Assembly: GCF_022436675.1 (NCBI RefSeq)
Contig: NZ_JAKUJZ010000009.1
Span: 1 to 64,000 of the forward strand
DNA length: 64,000 bases
Direction: 5' to 3'
From: Rheinheimera hassiensis
Lineage (GTDB): Bacteria > Pseudomonadota > Gammaproteobacteria > Enterobacterales > Alteromonadaceae
Shown here: piece after piece, positions 52,156 through 62,770 of the stretch
How positions within the stretch are numbered: the first letter of the stretch is position 1
Layout of the letters: every line of letters starts with the position of its first letter
Program-made: the position numbers and the translations under genes
Notes under the pieces: generated by a model
What the model was told of the DNA's origin: nothing
Seen by the model: the letters and a program-made list of their open reading frames with translations, nothing else
The model's database searches: none

Positions 52156-55116
52156 ATGTTGGAATGGTTACGTCAGTGGTTTGAGCATCCGGCCGACCCT
52201 TTGCTGCTTGCCGGCAGTTATGACCCCAGCCTGGTGCTGCTGTCTTTTCTGATTGCGGTATTTTCTTCTGCCATTGCCATTCATATTACCGCCCAGGCTA
52301 TCAGTGTTAAGAAAAAAAGCCTGCGCCTGCTGATGCTGGGCAGCGGCAGTATTGCGCTGGGTGGCGGTGTTTGGTCGATGCATTTTATCGGTATGCTGGC
52401 GTTTGCCTTGTGTACCGGTGTCAGTTATCAGCCCGGTTTAACCTTATTGTCTATGATCCCCAGTATTGCGGCGTCGTGGGTAGCGCTTGATCTGATCAGT
52501 AAAAAACAGCTGCGTAGCTTACAACTGCTGAGTGGCGGCGTACTGGTGGGGGCCGGTATTGGTACCATGCATTATATGGGCATGGCAGCCATGCAAATGT
52601 CGGTTGCGCTGCGCTACGACTTGCCGATGTTTTTGTTGTCTATTCTGGTGGCGGTAGTGCTGGCCATTATTGCGCTGTGGGTTCGCTTTGGCTTACGGCG
52701 CTTTAATCTGGCGCCGCACTGGCTTACGTTGTTAAGCAGCATGGTGATGGGCGCGGCGATCAGCGGTATGCATTATACCGGTATGGCTGCGGCCCGTTTT
52801 GTACCGCCGCCAGGCTTTACGGCTATGAGCGATAACAACGATATTTCCTGGCAGCTGGCGCTGGCGGTCGCTTTTATAACGCTGATAATCACCGGCCTGG
52901 TGGTGACAGTGAATTTGCTGTTTAAATACCGCGAGCTAAACCAGCAGGTAAATGCCAAAGAATCTCTGGCCAAAGAAAATGAAGCCAAATTCCGCTCATT
53001 AATTAACAATATTCCCGGTGCGGCTTACCGTTGTTTGCATAATGAAAACTGGGACATGTTGTTTGTCAGCGATGCCGTTGAGTTGCTGTCAGGTTATCCG
53101 GCCAGCGATTTTATGTTGCCGTTGCCACGGCGCAGCTGGTCTGATTTAGTACACCCGGCCGATAAAGCTACCACCACCCAGTTGGACTTGTATCAGGGGG
53201 GCTTTACGCTGGAATACCGCATCCGCCATCAGGATGGCAGCTGGCGCTGGATTTTAGAACACGGTGAAGCAATAAAATCAGACAATGGTGATATTATCTG
53301 GTTAGACGGCTTTTTAATGGATATCAGCGCGCGTAAACAGATGGAGCAAGAGCTGGTATTGGCCAAAGACACAGCAGAGCAGGCGGCTGAGTCCCGTACG
53401 GCATTTTTGGCTAATATGAGCCATGAAATCCGCACGCCAATGAACGCCATCATTGGTTTTAGCGATTTAATGTTGTCGGCAGATTTACCCCCACAGCAAC
53501 ATAAGCACCTGCAAACTATTCACAGTGCTGCGCGCTCTTTGCTACACCTGCTAAACGATATTCTTGACAGCGCCAAACTGGAAAAAGGCAAGCTGGAACT
53601 TGAGTATAAAGATTTCTCCTTACCGGCCTTGCTGGATACCGTGGTGTCTACCTTATGGCTGCAGGCCCGCAAAAAACAGCTGCAACTTACGCTGGAGCTG
53701 GACCCTGCGGCAGGCGAGTTTTACTACGGTGCGCCAGACCGGTTGCGACAGGTGCTGACTAATCTGCTGGGTAATGCGATTAAATTTACTGAGCAAGGCA
53801 GTGTCAGGGTAAAAGTACAGCTAACTGCAACAGCAGAACTGACATTCAGCATTGTTGATACCGGTATTGGTATTTCACCGCAGCGTTTGCCGTACATTTT
53901 TGATGCTTTTACCCAGGCCGATGCGTCAATGAGTCGCCGCTTCGGTGGTACCGGGCTTGGCACCACGATCAGTAAACAGTTAGTCGAGCTAATGGGCGGC
54001 CAGATTAGCGTACAAAGCACCGAAGGCGTAGGTAGCTGTTTTAGCTTTACTGTGCCGCTGCAACCGGGTGCGGCCCTGGTGCCACACAATACTGACCAGG
54101 CGCTGGCGCTACCGCCGTTATCTGTGCTGATAACCGATGACATAGCGCAAAATCTGGAACTATTGCAGCTGATGCTGGAGCGTGCCGGGCATACGGTGGT
54201 TGCGGTGGCTGACGGTGAACAAGCCGTAGGCGCAGTGCAACAGCAGCATTTTGATGTGGTACTGATGGATATTCAGATGCCGGTAATGGATGGCCTGGAA
54301 GCTTGCCGCCAGATCCGCCAATGGGAAGAGGCACAGCAGCTTAAGCCGCTGCCGGTTATTGCCTTAACCGCCAGTGTACTGGATGAAGACAAGGTCGCCG
54401 CCAAAGAGGCCGGTATGCAGGGCTTTGCCAGCAAGCCGGTTGATTTTGCCGCGCTAAGTAATGAAATAGCGCGGGTGCTGCAGCTGAGTGCCGGCACAAC
54501 GGCTGCTATCGCAGCGGCAGAGCCTGCGCCACTGCAAGTGCTGAATATGACAAAAGCGCTACAATTGTGGGGCTCGGTAGCTCATTATCAGCCGCAGCTT
54601 GAGCAATTTTTGCACCAGCAACAGCCGGTACTGGTAAAAGCGGCCGGGTATCTGCAGGCCGGGCAACTTGATGAGTTGCAAAAAGCGGCACACGCCATTA
54701 AAGGCGTAAGTGGCAACCTGGCATTAGAACAATTGAGTAAGTTGTGTGGTGAGTTAGAACAGGCCGCCCGGCAGCAACAGCATGAGCGGGCAGGCAAAAC
54801 TTTACAACAGGTTATGCAAAACTGGCCGCAATACCAGGCGGCATGTCAGCAGTTGCAACAGCAGGCCGGTAACGGTGTGGCGAAAACTCTGCAGCAGTTT
54901 GATGACAACGCACTGGCAGCGTTGCTTACTCCCCTGCACCTTGCTCTGCAGCGCCACGAGCTGGACGACAATGTACTAAAACAGCTGGAAATATACAGCG
55001 GAACGCACGAGGCGCTGATCTTATCGCTGCTGGATGCAGTAAATGATTTTGACTTTGCCCATGCTTTAGCGGTACTGGAGCAACTGCAACAGCATATCAA
55101 CACAGGACAACACTGA
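52156..55116 (+). CDS. MHYT-PAS hybrid sensor histidine kinase with receiver and Hpt
   Basis: A 986-aa sensor. Residues about 10-255 form the seven-helix MHYT domain, with the repeated copper/gas-type motifs SMHFIGM, MHYMGMA and MHYTGMA. A PAS domain follows (about 275-395), then the phospho-accepting HisKA with His423 (MSHEIRTPMN), the ATPase domain (DRLRQVLTNLLGNAIKF, DTGIGI, GTGLG), a receiver with Asp705 (LMDIQMPVMDG) and a C-terminal Hpt domain with His846 (AHAIKGVSGNL). AAGGA lies before the ATG. Its stop overlaps the next gene by one base, so it is paired with the HD-GYP regulator. The MHYT ligand may be oxygen, CO, NO or copper; the sequence does not decide. Confidence 0.92.
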   Translation: MLEWLRQWFEHPADPLLLAGSYDPSLVLLSFLIAVFSSAIAIHITAQAISVKKKSLRLLMLGSGSIALGGGVWSMHFIGMLAFALCTGVSYQPGLTLLSMIPSIAASWVALDLISKKQLRSLQLLSGGVLVGAGIGTMHYMGMAAMQMSVALRYDLPMFLLSILVAVVLAIIALWVRFGLRRFNLAPHWLTLLSSMVMGAAISGMHYTGMAAARFVPPPGFTAMSDNNDISWQLALAVAFITLIITGLVVTVNLLFKYRELNQQVNAKESLAKENEAKFRSLINNIPGAAYRCLHNENWDMLFVSDAVELLSGYPASDFMLPLPRRSWSDLVHPADKATTTQLDLYQGGFTLEYRIRHQDGSWRWILEHGEAIKSDNGDIIWLDGFLMDISARKQMEQELVLAKDTAEQAAESRTAFLANMSHEIRTPMNAIIGFSDLMLSADLPPQQHKHLQTIHSAARSLLHLLNDILDSAKLEKGKLELEYKDFSLPALLDTVVSTLWLQARKKQLQLTLELDPAAGEFYYGAPDRLRQVLTNLLGNAIKFTEQGSVRVKVQLTATAELTFSIVDTGIGISPQRLPYIFDAFTQADASMSRRFGGTGLGTTISKQLVELMGGQISVQSTEGVGSCFSFTVPLQPGAALVPHNTDQALALPPLSVLITDDIAQNLELLQLMLERAGHTVVAVADGEQAVGAVQQQHFDVVLMDIQMPVMDGLEACRQIRQWEEAQQLKPLPVIALTASVLDEDKVAAKEAGMQGFASKPVDFAALSNEIARVLQLSAGTTAAIAAAEPAPLQVLNMTKALQLWGSVAHYQPQLEQFLHQQQPVLVKAAGYLQAGQLDELQKAAHAIKGVSGNLALEQLSKLCGELEQAARQQQHERAGKTLQQVMQNWPQYQAACQQLQQQAGNGVAKTLQQFDDNALAALLTPLHLALQRHELDDNVLKQLEIYSGTHEALILSLLDAVNDFDFAHALAVLEQLQQHINTGQH

Positions 55117-56096
55117 TGGCCGACAAGCAAATGTTGCTACTGGTAGATGATGAGCCAACCAACTTGCGGGTGCTGCGCACTATATTGCAGGACGACTATC
55201 GCCTGCTGTTTGCCAAAAGTGGTGAAGAGGCGCTGCAGTTAGTGCAACAGCAGCAGCCGGATCTGATTTTGCTGGATGTTATGATGCCGGGGATGACCGG
55301 CTACGATGTGTGTGCCCGCTTAAAAGCCAGCCCGGCGACCCAGCGGCTGCCGGTTATTTTTGTTACTGCGTTAAAAGATGAGATAGACGAAACCAAAGGC
55401 TTTGCGGTTGGGGCGGTTGATTACATTACCAAGCCGGTATCACCTGCTGTAGTGAGGGCCAGGGTTAAAACCCATTTGTCGCTGGTACGCGCCGACGAGC
55501 TGAAACAAACCCGGCTGCAGGTTATTCAGCGCCTGGGCCGGGCGGCAGAATATAAAGATAACGAAACCGGTTTACATGTAATGCGTATGAGCCATTACGC
55601 CCAGTTTCTGGCACTGGCATATGGTTTATCTGCGCATCAGGCAGAAGACTTACTGCACGCCGCGCCAATGCATGATATTGGCAAAATAGGCATTGCGGAC
55701 AGTATTTTACTTAAGCCCGGTAAGCTTACTGCAGAAGAGTATCAGCAGATGCAGCAACACCCGCTGATAGGCGCAGAAATTATCGGCGAATGTGATTCTG
55801 ATCTGCTGCGCATGGCAAAAGTGGTAGCGCTGTATCATCACGAAAAATGGGATGGCAGCGGTTATCCACATGGCCTGGCGGGTGAGGCTATTCCGCTTGA
55901 AGCCCGTATTGTGGCAGTGTCAGATGTATTTGATGCGCTAACCAGTGCGCGGCCGTATAAACAAGCCTGGGGTATTGAAGAAACACTGCAGTATATGCGG
56001 GCGCAAAAAGGCCTGCATTTTGAGCCCCGGCTGGTAGATTTGCTGGAGCAACACCTGCCTGACATTCTGGCTATCCGCCAACGTTGGGCCGAATAA
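55116..56096 (+). CDS. Response regulator with HD-GYP phosphodiesterase
   Basis: A 326-aa protein with an N-terminal receiver (phospho-acceptor Asp54 in LLDVMMPGMTGYDV) and a C-terminal HD-GYP domain. His186-Asp187 (HDIGKIGI) and HHEKWDGSGYPHGL around 241-254 are the conserved residues, so the enzyme should degrade cyclic di-GMP. Coupled to the hybrid kinase by a one-base overlap, it is the likely output: an environmental signal lowers or raises c-di-GMP and so changes motility or biofilm. Confidence 0.92.
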   Translation: MADKQMLLLVDDEPTNLRVLRTILQDDYRLLFAKSGEEALQLVQQQQPDLILLDVMMPGMTGYDVCARLKASPATQRLPVIFVTALKDEIDETKGFAVGAVDYITKPVSPAVVRARVKTHLSLVRADELKQTRLQVIQRLGRAAEYKDNETGLHVMRMSHYAQFLALAYGLSAHQAEDLLHAAPMHDIGKIGIADSILLKPGKLTAEEYQQMQQHPLIGAEIIGECDSDLLRMAKVVALYHHEKWDGSGYPHGLAGEAIPLEARIVAVSDVFDALTSARPYKQAWGIEETLQYMRAQKGLHFEPRLVDLLEQHLPDILAIRQRWAE

Positions 56097-56342
56097 CCAG
56101 CTGCTTGCTGATTGCCGGAGCACTTCGCTGTCGTAAATCATTAATTTTACTGTAAGAAAACCATCATATAGCTGCTGTAGTGTAGCGGCGTTCCTGATGG
56201 CAGGATGCAGTGCCACGGTTTTTACCTGAGTTGCTGTGGCTCAGGAGCACTTATTAGCAAATCCGATAATAACCGTGCGCGCCAGGCCGGGTTGCTGTTA
56301 TAGCGACCGGGTCAGCGATAGCTATTAGCAGTGGGTACACAC

Positions 56343-59138
56343 ATGCAGTCCTCTTTTAAACACAACGACATCAGCAAATTACAACAAAAACCATTAAGCC
56401 GTGCAGTACAGCAGATTTTAATCGGTGCTGCGCTAATTGCCACTGCAACGCCAGTGCTGGCGCAAACTGCAGATAACAGCGCAGAGCAAGCTGTTGAGGT
56501 TATTTCGGTTACCGGCAGTTATAGCCGCAGCCTGGAAAAAGCGGTCGATCTGAAAAAAACCAATATTGGTTTTTCTGATTCTATCGTTGCTACCGATGTA
56601 GCGGATTTTCCTGAACAAAACCTGGCTGAAGCCCTGCAGCGTATGCCTGGCGTTACCATAGAGCGCAATAAAGGCCTGGGCAGTAAAATTAACGTGCGCA
56701 GCCTGCCAAGTGAATTTACCCATGTGTCGATAAACAACCTGGCGACAGCATCAGGCAGTGGTGGCCGCGATGTGGAATTTGATATTTTCGCCTCGGAAAT
56801 TATTCAAAGCGTTACCGTGCAAAAATCACCGACAGCCGCTGATGAAGAGGGCGGTATTGCCGGTTCGGTAATGATCTCTACCGCGCGGCCGTTTGATTAC
56901 ACTGAGCGCAAACTGATCGTGTCAGCAGAAGGCGCGCATAACTCTATTTCAGAGGAAATTGATCCTAAGTTTTCCTTTTTAGCCAGTGATACCTTTGGTG
57001 ACTGGGGCGCTTTGGTATCGTTTTCTAAAGCTAGCCGTACTAACAGAACCGACGCTAACTCGGGCATTAACTTTCGGCCTATGGGGCGCTTTTTAGAAGC
57101 GACAGGCACGCGCTCTGATCAAGCTGCTGCCGTGCTGGAGCGTGATGCCGGTATAGTGGTGAGCGACCGCAAAGATAAAAACGAAACCAGCCGGATTATT
57201 TTTCAGGATAAAGTAGGCGACCGGTTGTACCTGAATGATCAGGATAAATGGGGCGCTACCGCATCGCTGCAGTATAAGCCAGGCAATGATTTCAGCCTGA
57301 CCTTTGATGCGATGAAAGGCGGCTACGATGTAACAGAAGATGAGTATGACGCCGCGGCTTATTCGGCATCCAGCCGCAGCACGCTGGAAACAATTCACGA
57401 TTACGACGACACCACGCTGGCCCAATACGGCATAGTGGTGCTGACCGATGTGTCTTACACGGCTACGCAGCATGAGTTTTTAAGCAAACAGCGTATTAAC
57501 GAAACCGATTACTCGCAGTACAGCCTGGCGCTGGACTGGCAAACCAACGGCTGGGATATCAACGGCCTGTTAGGTTTTTCCGGTGCAGAAAAAGCACGTG
57601 ATTACGCCAACCTGAAACACGTGGCCTATGCGCCTTCACGTACGCGCTGGACAGCGGCGGGCGGTGAAACGATAGTTAGCGATAACCCGGCCAGTATTGA
57701 TATGTATAACTCGCCGCAAAGCTACCTGTTTGAGGCATACGAAACCGAGCTGGAAAGTGTTACTGACGATAAATATGCCGCCCAGCTAGATTTTAAAAAG
57801 TCGCTTGAGCTGTCGTTTATGCCAGCGCTGAGCAGTGTGCAGTTTGGTGTGCGTTACACCGATAAATCAAAAGAGCGCCAGTTTGGCGGCGCTAAAATTC
57901 AGGGCCCGGCTAACGGGGACTCGTCCTGGGTAAATACCCGCACTCTGGCCGACAGCGAGCTGCAATGGGTAACGGATATAGTGCCAGGCGGTGCTTACAA
58001 AGCTAAAGATCTGAACTGGATGCAGGTAGCGAACGATTACGCCCGCAACACCTTTCGCTATGCCGGTTTTAGCACGCCGTTTAACGAAGGCGATTACTAC
58101 CGCGTAGATGAAGAAGTGCTTAGCCTGTATGCCATGGCAAACCTGGACTTTGATCTGGCTGGTATGCCGGTAACACTGAACGCCGGTGTGCGGGCAGTAG
58201 ATACCTCGGTATTGTCTTTTGGTTACCACCAGGTGCAAAACGACGATGGCTCTAACGGTTATACCGATACGCCTATTTCGAAAGATGGCAGCTACAACGA
58301 CGTGCTACCCAGCCTGAATATGACCATGGAGCTGGCCGACGGCGTTTTATTACGTGCTGCAGCGTCAGAAACGCTGATGCGCCCGGCACTGGGTGATATT
58401 GCTTATAAGCGCTCGGTTAGCTGGAGTGAATTCCGCTTTAAAGACGGCAACCCGGATCTTAAACCGACTACAGCCAAGCAGTGGGAAGCCGGTGTGGAAT
58501 GGTATCTGGAAAACGGTGGTATTCTGGCGGCGTCTTACTTCTGGAAAGAAATTGACGGTGTAGTACGTGAAGCCCTGACCGGTGTGGTAGAAGATGTAGA
58601 AAAACTGAATGCTAACGGTACTTTAGATGGTTACTATGATTTTGAAGTATTCCAGCCGGTAAATGCACAAGGCTCGTATAAAGTAACCGGGCTGGAGCTG
58701 ATTGCCCAACTGCCGCTAAGCGCGCTGCATCCGGCACTGGAAGGTTTTGGTATTAACAGCAACTACACCATGCTGGATAACTCTTTAACCGGCGCGTCTG
58801 ATTTGGATATTCCCACCCCGCCGGAAGGTCTGGCCGATACAACCTACAACTTTACGCTGTATTATGAGAATGACCGCTTCGATACCCGCATTTCTTATAA
58901 CTACAAAGACAAGTACGTAGAATATATCCACCTGAATATGTACCCGGTATACCGTGATGCTTATGGCCAGGTCGATATCGCTATTGGTTATAACCTTACC
59001 GACAATATCAAGCTGAGCTTAAAAGGAATTAACATTACCGACGAAGAAGCGACCGGCTATACATTAAGCCCATTGTTCCCGGTGATGAATGAGTTCTCCG
59101 GCCGCCGAATCAGTTTAGGCATCCGCGCGGATTTCTAA
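56343..59138 (+). CDS. TonB-dependent outer-membrane receptor (TIGR01782-like)
   Basis: A 931-aa receptor. After a signal peptide (cleavage near VLAQ, about residue 42), the plug domain (FPEQNLAEALQRMPGVTIERNKGLGSKINVRSLPSEFTHVSINNL, ... QKSPTAADEEGGIAGSVMISTARP) and a long barrel follow; the last residue is phenylalanine (GIRADF), as in these receptors. The type (with EQNLAEALQRxPGV and RSLPSEF) is the large TIGR01782 group used for plant- or polymer-derived substrates. The start at 56343 avoids a GTG upstream; the site is weak. The next gene, an exported phosphoesterase, may process its substrate. Confidence 0.88.
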   Translation: MQSSFKHNDISKLQQKPLSRAVQQILIGAALIATATPVLAQTADNSAEQAVEVISVTGSYSRSLEKAVDLKKTNIGFSDSIVATDVADFPEQNLAEALQRMPGVTIERNKGLGSKINVRSLPSEFTHVSINNLATASGSGGRDVEFDIFASEIIQSVTVQKSPTAADEEGGIAGSVMISTARPFDYTERKLIVSAEGAHNSISEEIDPKFSFLASDTFGDWGALVSFSKASRTNRTDANSGINFRPMGRFLEATGTRSDQAAAVLERDAGIVVSDRKDKNETSRIIFQDKVGDRLYLNDQDKWGATASLQYKPGNDFSLTFDAMKGGYDVTEDEYDAAAYSASSRSTLETIHDYDDTTLAQYGIVVLTDVSYTATQHEFLSKQRINETDYSQYSLALDWQTNGWDINGLLGFSGAEKARDYANLKHVAYAPSRTRWTAAGGETIVSDNPASIDMYNSPQSYLFEAYETELESVTDDKYAAQLDFKKSLELSFMPALSSVQFGVRYTDKSKERQFGGAKIQGPANGDSSWVNTRTLADSELQWVTDIVPGGAYKAKDLNWMQVANDYARNTFRYAGFSTPFNEGDYYRVDEEVLSLYAMANLDFDLAGMPVTLNAGVRAVDTSVLSFGYHQVQNDDGSNGYTDTPISKDGSYNDVLPSLNMTMELADGVLLRAAASETLMRPALGDIAYKRSVSWSEFRFKDGNPDLKPTTAKQWEAGVEWYLENGGILAASYFWKEIDGVVREALTGVVEDVEKLNANGTLDGYYDFEVFQPVNAQGSYKVTGLELIAQLPLSALHPALEGFGINSNYTMLDNSLTGASDLDIPTPPEGLADTTYNFTLYYENDRFDTRISYNYKDKYVEYIHLNMYPVYRDAYGQVDIAIGYNLTDNIKLSLKGINITDEEATGYTLSPLFPVMNEFSGRRISLGIRADF

Positions 59139-59157
59139 CCGCCTAAAAGCACCGCAG

Positions 59158-59182
59158 CGCTGTAACTTTGCATGTTACAGCG
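59158..59182. terminator. Hairpin between receptor and phosphoesterase genes
   Basis: CGCTGTAAC and its complement GTTACAGCG form a perfect 9-bp stem around seven bases, 20 bp after the receptor stop. No T-run follows. It may lower rather than end transcription into the next gene. Confidence 0.45.
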
Positions 59183-59227
59183 TTGGCGGTACACTGTTTT
59201 TATGTTTTAGTAGCAGTTGGCAAAAGT

Positions 59228-61258
59228 ATGCAGTTTAAGCATTTCTCCGGTTTTTCTCTGGCCGCAAGCATTGTACTGGCTATCAGCGCCTGTTCGTCGC
59301 CGCCAGCCTCAATACCCGCTTTAACATCAGTATCAACATCAGTCACATCTATTGAGTTAGCCACCGGCCAAGAGCTGCAAATCGCTTTTATGCCGGATAT
59401 TCATTTTCACGATATTTACGCCAGTTTCAGCGATGGCGCCTTTGCCGGTTTACCTAACAGCCAAAGCGGTAAAAATGCCACTATCCGCAGCATGGCGGCA
59501 CAGCTTAAATCTACCCGGTTATTTAACGAAAACTACTTTGCCTTGCTGGCCGCACTGGACGATGCCGCCGCGCGCGGTGTTAAGCTGATAGCGTTGCCGG
59601 GCGATTTTAGCGATGACGGCCAGCCGCTACATATCCGTGGCCTGGCGGCTATTTTGCAGCATTACAGCGACACTTACGGCATGCAGTTTTTTGCCGCGCC
59701 CGGTAACCATGATCCGGTACGGCCCTTTACCCGCCCGGCCGGTAAAAGCGATTATTTAGGCGTTAATGGTTACGAGCAACCCATCTACAGCCCCGGCAGT
59801 GATGCATGCAGCGGTAAATTACCAGCGGTACAAAGCCACAGCAAACTCAGCACCATTTGCAGCGAAGAAGTAAAAGAGCTGGGCTATCAAGAGATTATGG
59901 CGCAGCTGGCCCCGTTTGGTTTTTACCCGCAGCCGGGGTATATCTATTGGGAAACGCCGTACAGCGATTATACTGCACATAACTACAGCGCTAACCTCGC
60001 CAAAGAACAAGCTAGCTACACGCAGCGGCAATATGAAATATGCCTGCAAGGCACCGGCGGGCGTTATAAACAACCCGGTTATAGCCAGTGCAGTATGGTG
60101 CCTGACAGCAGTTATCTGGTAGAGCCGGTGGCCGGTTTATGGTTGCTGGCGATAGATGCCAACGTTTATTTGCCGCAGGCCGGTGGCAACGGTTATGCCG
60201 GGGCCGGTAATGCCGGTTACAACCGTATGTTCAGCCATAAAACCCAGGTAACCGACTGGATAACACAAGTAGTGGAGCGCGCTGAGCAAACCGGTAAAAC
60301 CTTAATCGCTTTTAGTCATTACCCGATGACCGAGTTTTACAATGGCCAGTCGGATGCGATAGCCGCACAGTTTGGCGCCGACAGTTTTCAGCTGGCGCGC
60401 CGCCCCGCTGACAAGGTTAGCCAGTTACTGGCTGCTACCGGCTTAAAACTGCATATCGGCGGCCATATGCATATCAATGACACGGGTGTTAGCCGAAGTG
60501 CAGATGGTAAGGTGCTGGTAAATGTGCAGGCACCGTCGCTGGCCGCTTATGTACCGGCGTATAAGCTGGTGAGCATAAAACCACAGCAAAAAGTTGAAGT
60601 ACAAACGGTGGTGTTGAATGATATACCGCGTTATAACGAGCTATTTGAGCATTACCAGCAAGAGCACAGCACGCTGACAGAGCAGGGCGCGCCGTTGTGG
60701 AACAAGGCGATTTTAACGGCAAACAACTACCGCGAATTTACCAACTGGCACCTTAGTGAATTAACCCGGCAACGCTTTTTACCACAAGACTGGCCAGCGC
60801 CGCTGCGCGATAGTTTGCTGGCATTAAATGGCCGGCAAATGCTGGTGTTATCACAACTGCAAAGCCCACAGCCTTTAGCACAATTATTGGCAGAGCTACC
60901 AACCTTGCAGCAAAGCCCAAACTGGCAGCAAGCGGCAACAGCAGCTGACGCTCTGATAGCTGAGAGCGGCTTTGATACTGAGGATTTTGCCAACTGGAGT
61001 GGCTTTGATTTAGCGCTGGATTTTTACCGCCTGCGCAATGCCGGCAGTCTGGCGTTGCAGGATATCAGCCCGCAGCGACTGGCACAGTACCAACTGCTTA
61101 CACGTTTACTGGCGGCGAAAGCCGAAACCGGCCACGATAGCTTTGCCCGGCAGTTTGGCGGCGTGTTTCAGCTGTTACAAGCTTTTAGCCATGGTGAAAA
61201 CGATATGCGCTTTATGCTGGATTTAACCAACGGCTTAATTACTGAACTTAATCAGTAA
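59228..61258 (+). CDS. Lipoprotein metallophosphoesterase
   Basis: A 676-aa exported protein. The signal peptide ends in a lipobox (LAISAC) after the ATG at 59228; the frame upstream to 59168 lacks this order. The calcineurin-like core is complete: MPDIHFHD (metal ligands), PGDFSDDG, APGNHDP, FSHYP and GGHMHIND. A long C-terminal helical extension (about 430-676) is unusual. It follows a TonB receptor after a hairpin and probably cleaves a phosphate ester at the cell surface or in the periplasm; the substrate is not known. Confidence 0.85.
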   Translation: MQFKHFSGFSLAASIVLAISACSSPPASIPALTSVSTSVTSIELATGQELQIAFMPDIHFHDIYASFSDGAFAGLPNSQSGKNATIRSMAAQLKSTRLFNENYFALLAALDDAAARGVKLIALPGDFSDDGQPLHIRGLAAILQHYSDTYGMQFFAAPGNHDPVRPFTRPAGKSDYLGVNGYEQPIYSPGSDACSGKLPAVQSHSKLSTICSEEVKELGYQEIMAQLAPFGFYPQPGYIYWETPYSDYTAHNYSANLAKEQASYTQRQYEICLQGTGGRYKQPGYSQCSMVPDSSYLVEPVAGLWLLAIDANVYLPQAGGNGYAGAGNAGYNRMFSHKTQVTDWITQVVERAEQTGKTLIAFSHYPMTEFYNGQSDAIAAQFGADSFQLARRPADKVSQLLAATGLKLHIGGHMHINDTGVSRSADGKVLVNVQAPSLAAYVPAYKLVSIKPQQKVEVQTVVLNDIPRYNELFEHYQQEHSTLTEQGAPLWNKAILTANNYREFTNWHLSELTRQRFLPQDWPAPLRDSLLALNGRQMLVLSQLQSPQPLAQLLAELPTLQQSPNWQQAATAADALIAESGFDTEDFANWSGFDLALDFYRLRNAGSLALQDISPQRLAQYQLLTRLLAAKAETGHDSFARQFGGVFQLLQAFSHGENDMRFMLDLTNGLITELNQ

Positions 61259-61447
61259 TTAAGCTTAGTTTTTAAACCTGTTCAGCCATTCTGGCTGGTA
61301 TGAGCTTTTTTATTTTTACCTGCCCCCTGATCAAAAGCAAACATAGAGTCGTATTGGTAGCTCACGGCGCGCTGAAATCATGTTGTTTGTATTTCGACCA
61401 ACATTCGGTGGTTTGTATTAGAGCACGCTGCTTAAATCGGGAACATC

Positions 61448-62743
61448 ATGTTTAATAAACAGTTAAAAGCTCAGTTGTTGTCTGCACAAACGGATTTGGC
61501 ATATAAAACCGCAGTAATCGCTGCAGTACGCAATAGTGTTGCTCTGGTCGAATTTAGCGCCGACGGCGTTATTCAGGATGCCAACCCGCTGTTTCTTAGT
61601 GTCGTTGGGTATTCGCTTGAGCAGATCAAAGGACAGCATCATTCGATGTTCTGTGAAAGCGCTTATGCCAACAGTGGCGAGTACAGAGCATTTTGGCAGT
61701 CTTTAGGCCGTGGCGAGGCTAAACACGGTACCTTTTTGCGTAAAACCAACGGTGGTAAAAAAATATGGCTGGAGGCCACCTATTTCCCGGTGCGTGACGA
61801 CAATGGCAAAGTGCGCTCGGTAATGAAAATAGCTTACGATGTTACCCGGCAAACACAGGAAGCTGACGAGCAAAAAGCGATCTATGCCTCGATAGATCAG
61901 GCCATGGCGGTGATTGAATTTATGCCAGATGGTCACATTGTTAATGCTAATAAAAATTTTCTGCAGACTATGGGTTATACGCTGGAACAAATTCAGCATA
62001 AACATCACCGTATGTTTTGTGACGACAGTTTCTACCGTGAAAACCCCGACTTCTGGAGTAAGCTGGCGCAGGGTAAAGTCAGCTCCGGTAAGTTTAAGCG
62101 GGTTGACGCCCGCGGTAATGAAGTATGGCTGGAGGCAACCTACAACCCGGTATTGGATGCACAGGGCAAGGTGCACAAAGTTATTAAGTTTTCTACGTTG
62201 ATCACCAACCGGGTAATGCAGGCCATGCGCACCCGCGAAGCTGCCCGCATAGCCCATGAAACCGCGACAGAAACTTTTAATGTGGCAGAGCAGGGTAAAT
62301 TGCATATTGCCTCGTCTAGCGCGCTGGCAACAGAAATTTCTGCCACTGTGCTGCAAACCGACAGCGTGATCCAAAGCCTGAACGAACAGGCAAAAGAAAT
62401 TGCCAATATGGTAAGCATTATCCGCAGCGTGGCAGAGCAAACTAACCTTTTGGCATTAAATGCAGCTATTGAAGCCGCCAGAGCCGGCGAAGCAGGCCGC
62501 GGTTTTGCCGTGGTAGCCGACGAAGTAAGGCAACTGGCATCCAGAACCAGCCAGGCCACCAGTGATATCTCCAGTGTTGTCAGCAGAAACCTTGACGTTA
62601 CGCAAAATGTACAGCAAGCCATTAATTCTATCGATGGTTTAAGTAAGCAAAACGGCGATAAAATCAAGCAGCTGTCGGCGATAATTGACGATATCGAACG
62701 TGGTGCACAGCGGGTAGTGGAATCGGTATCCGCTATTCAGTAA
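61448..62743 (+). CDS. Soluble methyl-accepting chemotaxis protein with two PAS domains
   Basis: A 431-aa protein without transmembrane segments. Two PAS domains follow each other (about 20-140 and 145-260), each with the motif [24 protein letters not shown] / [24 protein letters not shown] and a WLEATYxPV strand. The signalling domain contains the MCP hairpin tip ([40 protein letters not shown]) and is short, as in Aer-like cytoplasmic receptors. It may sense redox or a bound cofactor. Converges on the oxidoreductase gene. Confidence 0.9.
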   Translation: MFNKQLKAQLLSAQTDLAYKTAVIAAVRNSVALVEFSADGVIQDANPLFLSVVGYSLEQIKGQHHSMFCESAYANSGEYRAFWQSLGRGEAKHGTFLRKTNGGKKIWLEATYFPVRDDNGKVRSVMKIAYDVTRQTQEADEQKAIYASIDQAMAVIEFMPDGHIVNANKNFLQTMGYTLEQIQHKHHRMFCDDSFYRENPDFWSKLAQGKVSSGKFKRVDARGNEVWLEATYNPVLDAQGKVHKVIKFSTLITNRVMQAMRTREAARIAHETATETFNVAEQGKLHIASSSALATEISATVLQTDSVIQSLNEQAKEIANMVSIIRSVAEQTNLLALNAAIEAARAGEAGRGFAVVADEVRQLASRTSQATSDISSVVSRNLDVTQNVQQAINSIDGLSKQNGDKIKQLSAIIDDIERGAQRVVESVSAIQ

Positions 62744-62770
62744 CCAGCTTCAACGATGTCGTTTTGCTTA

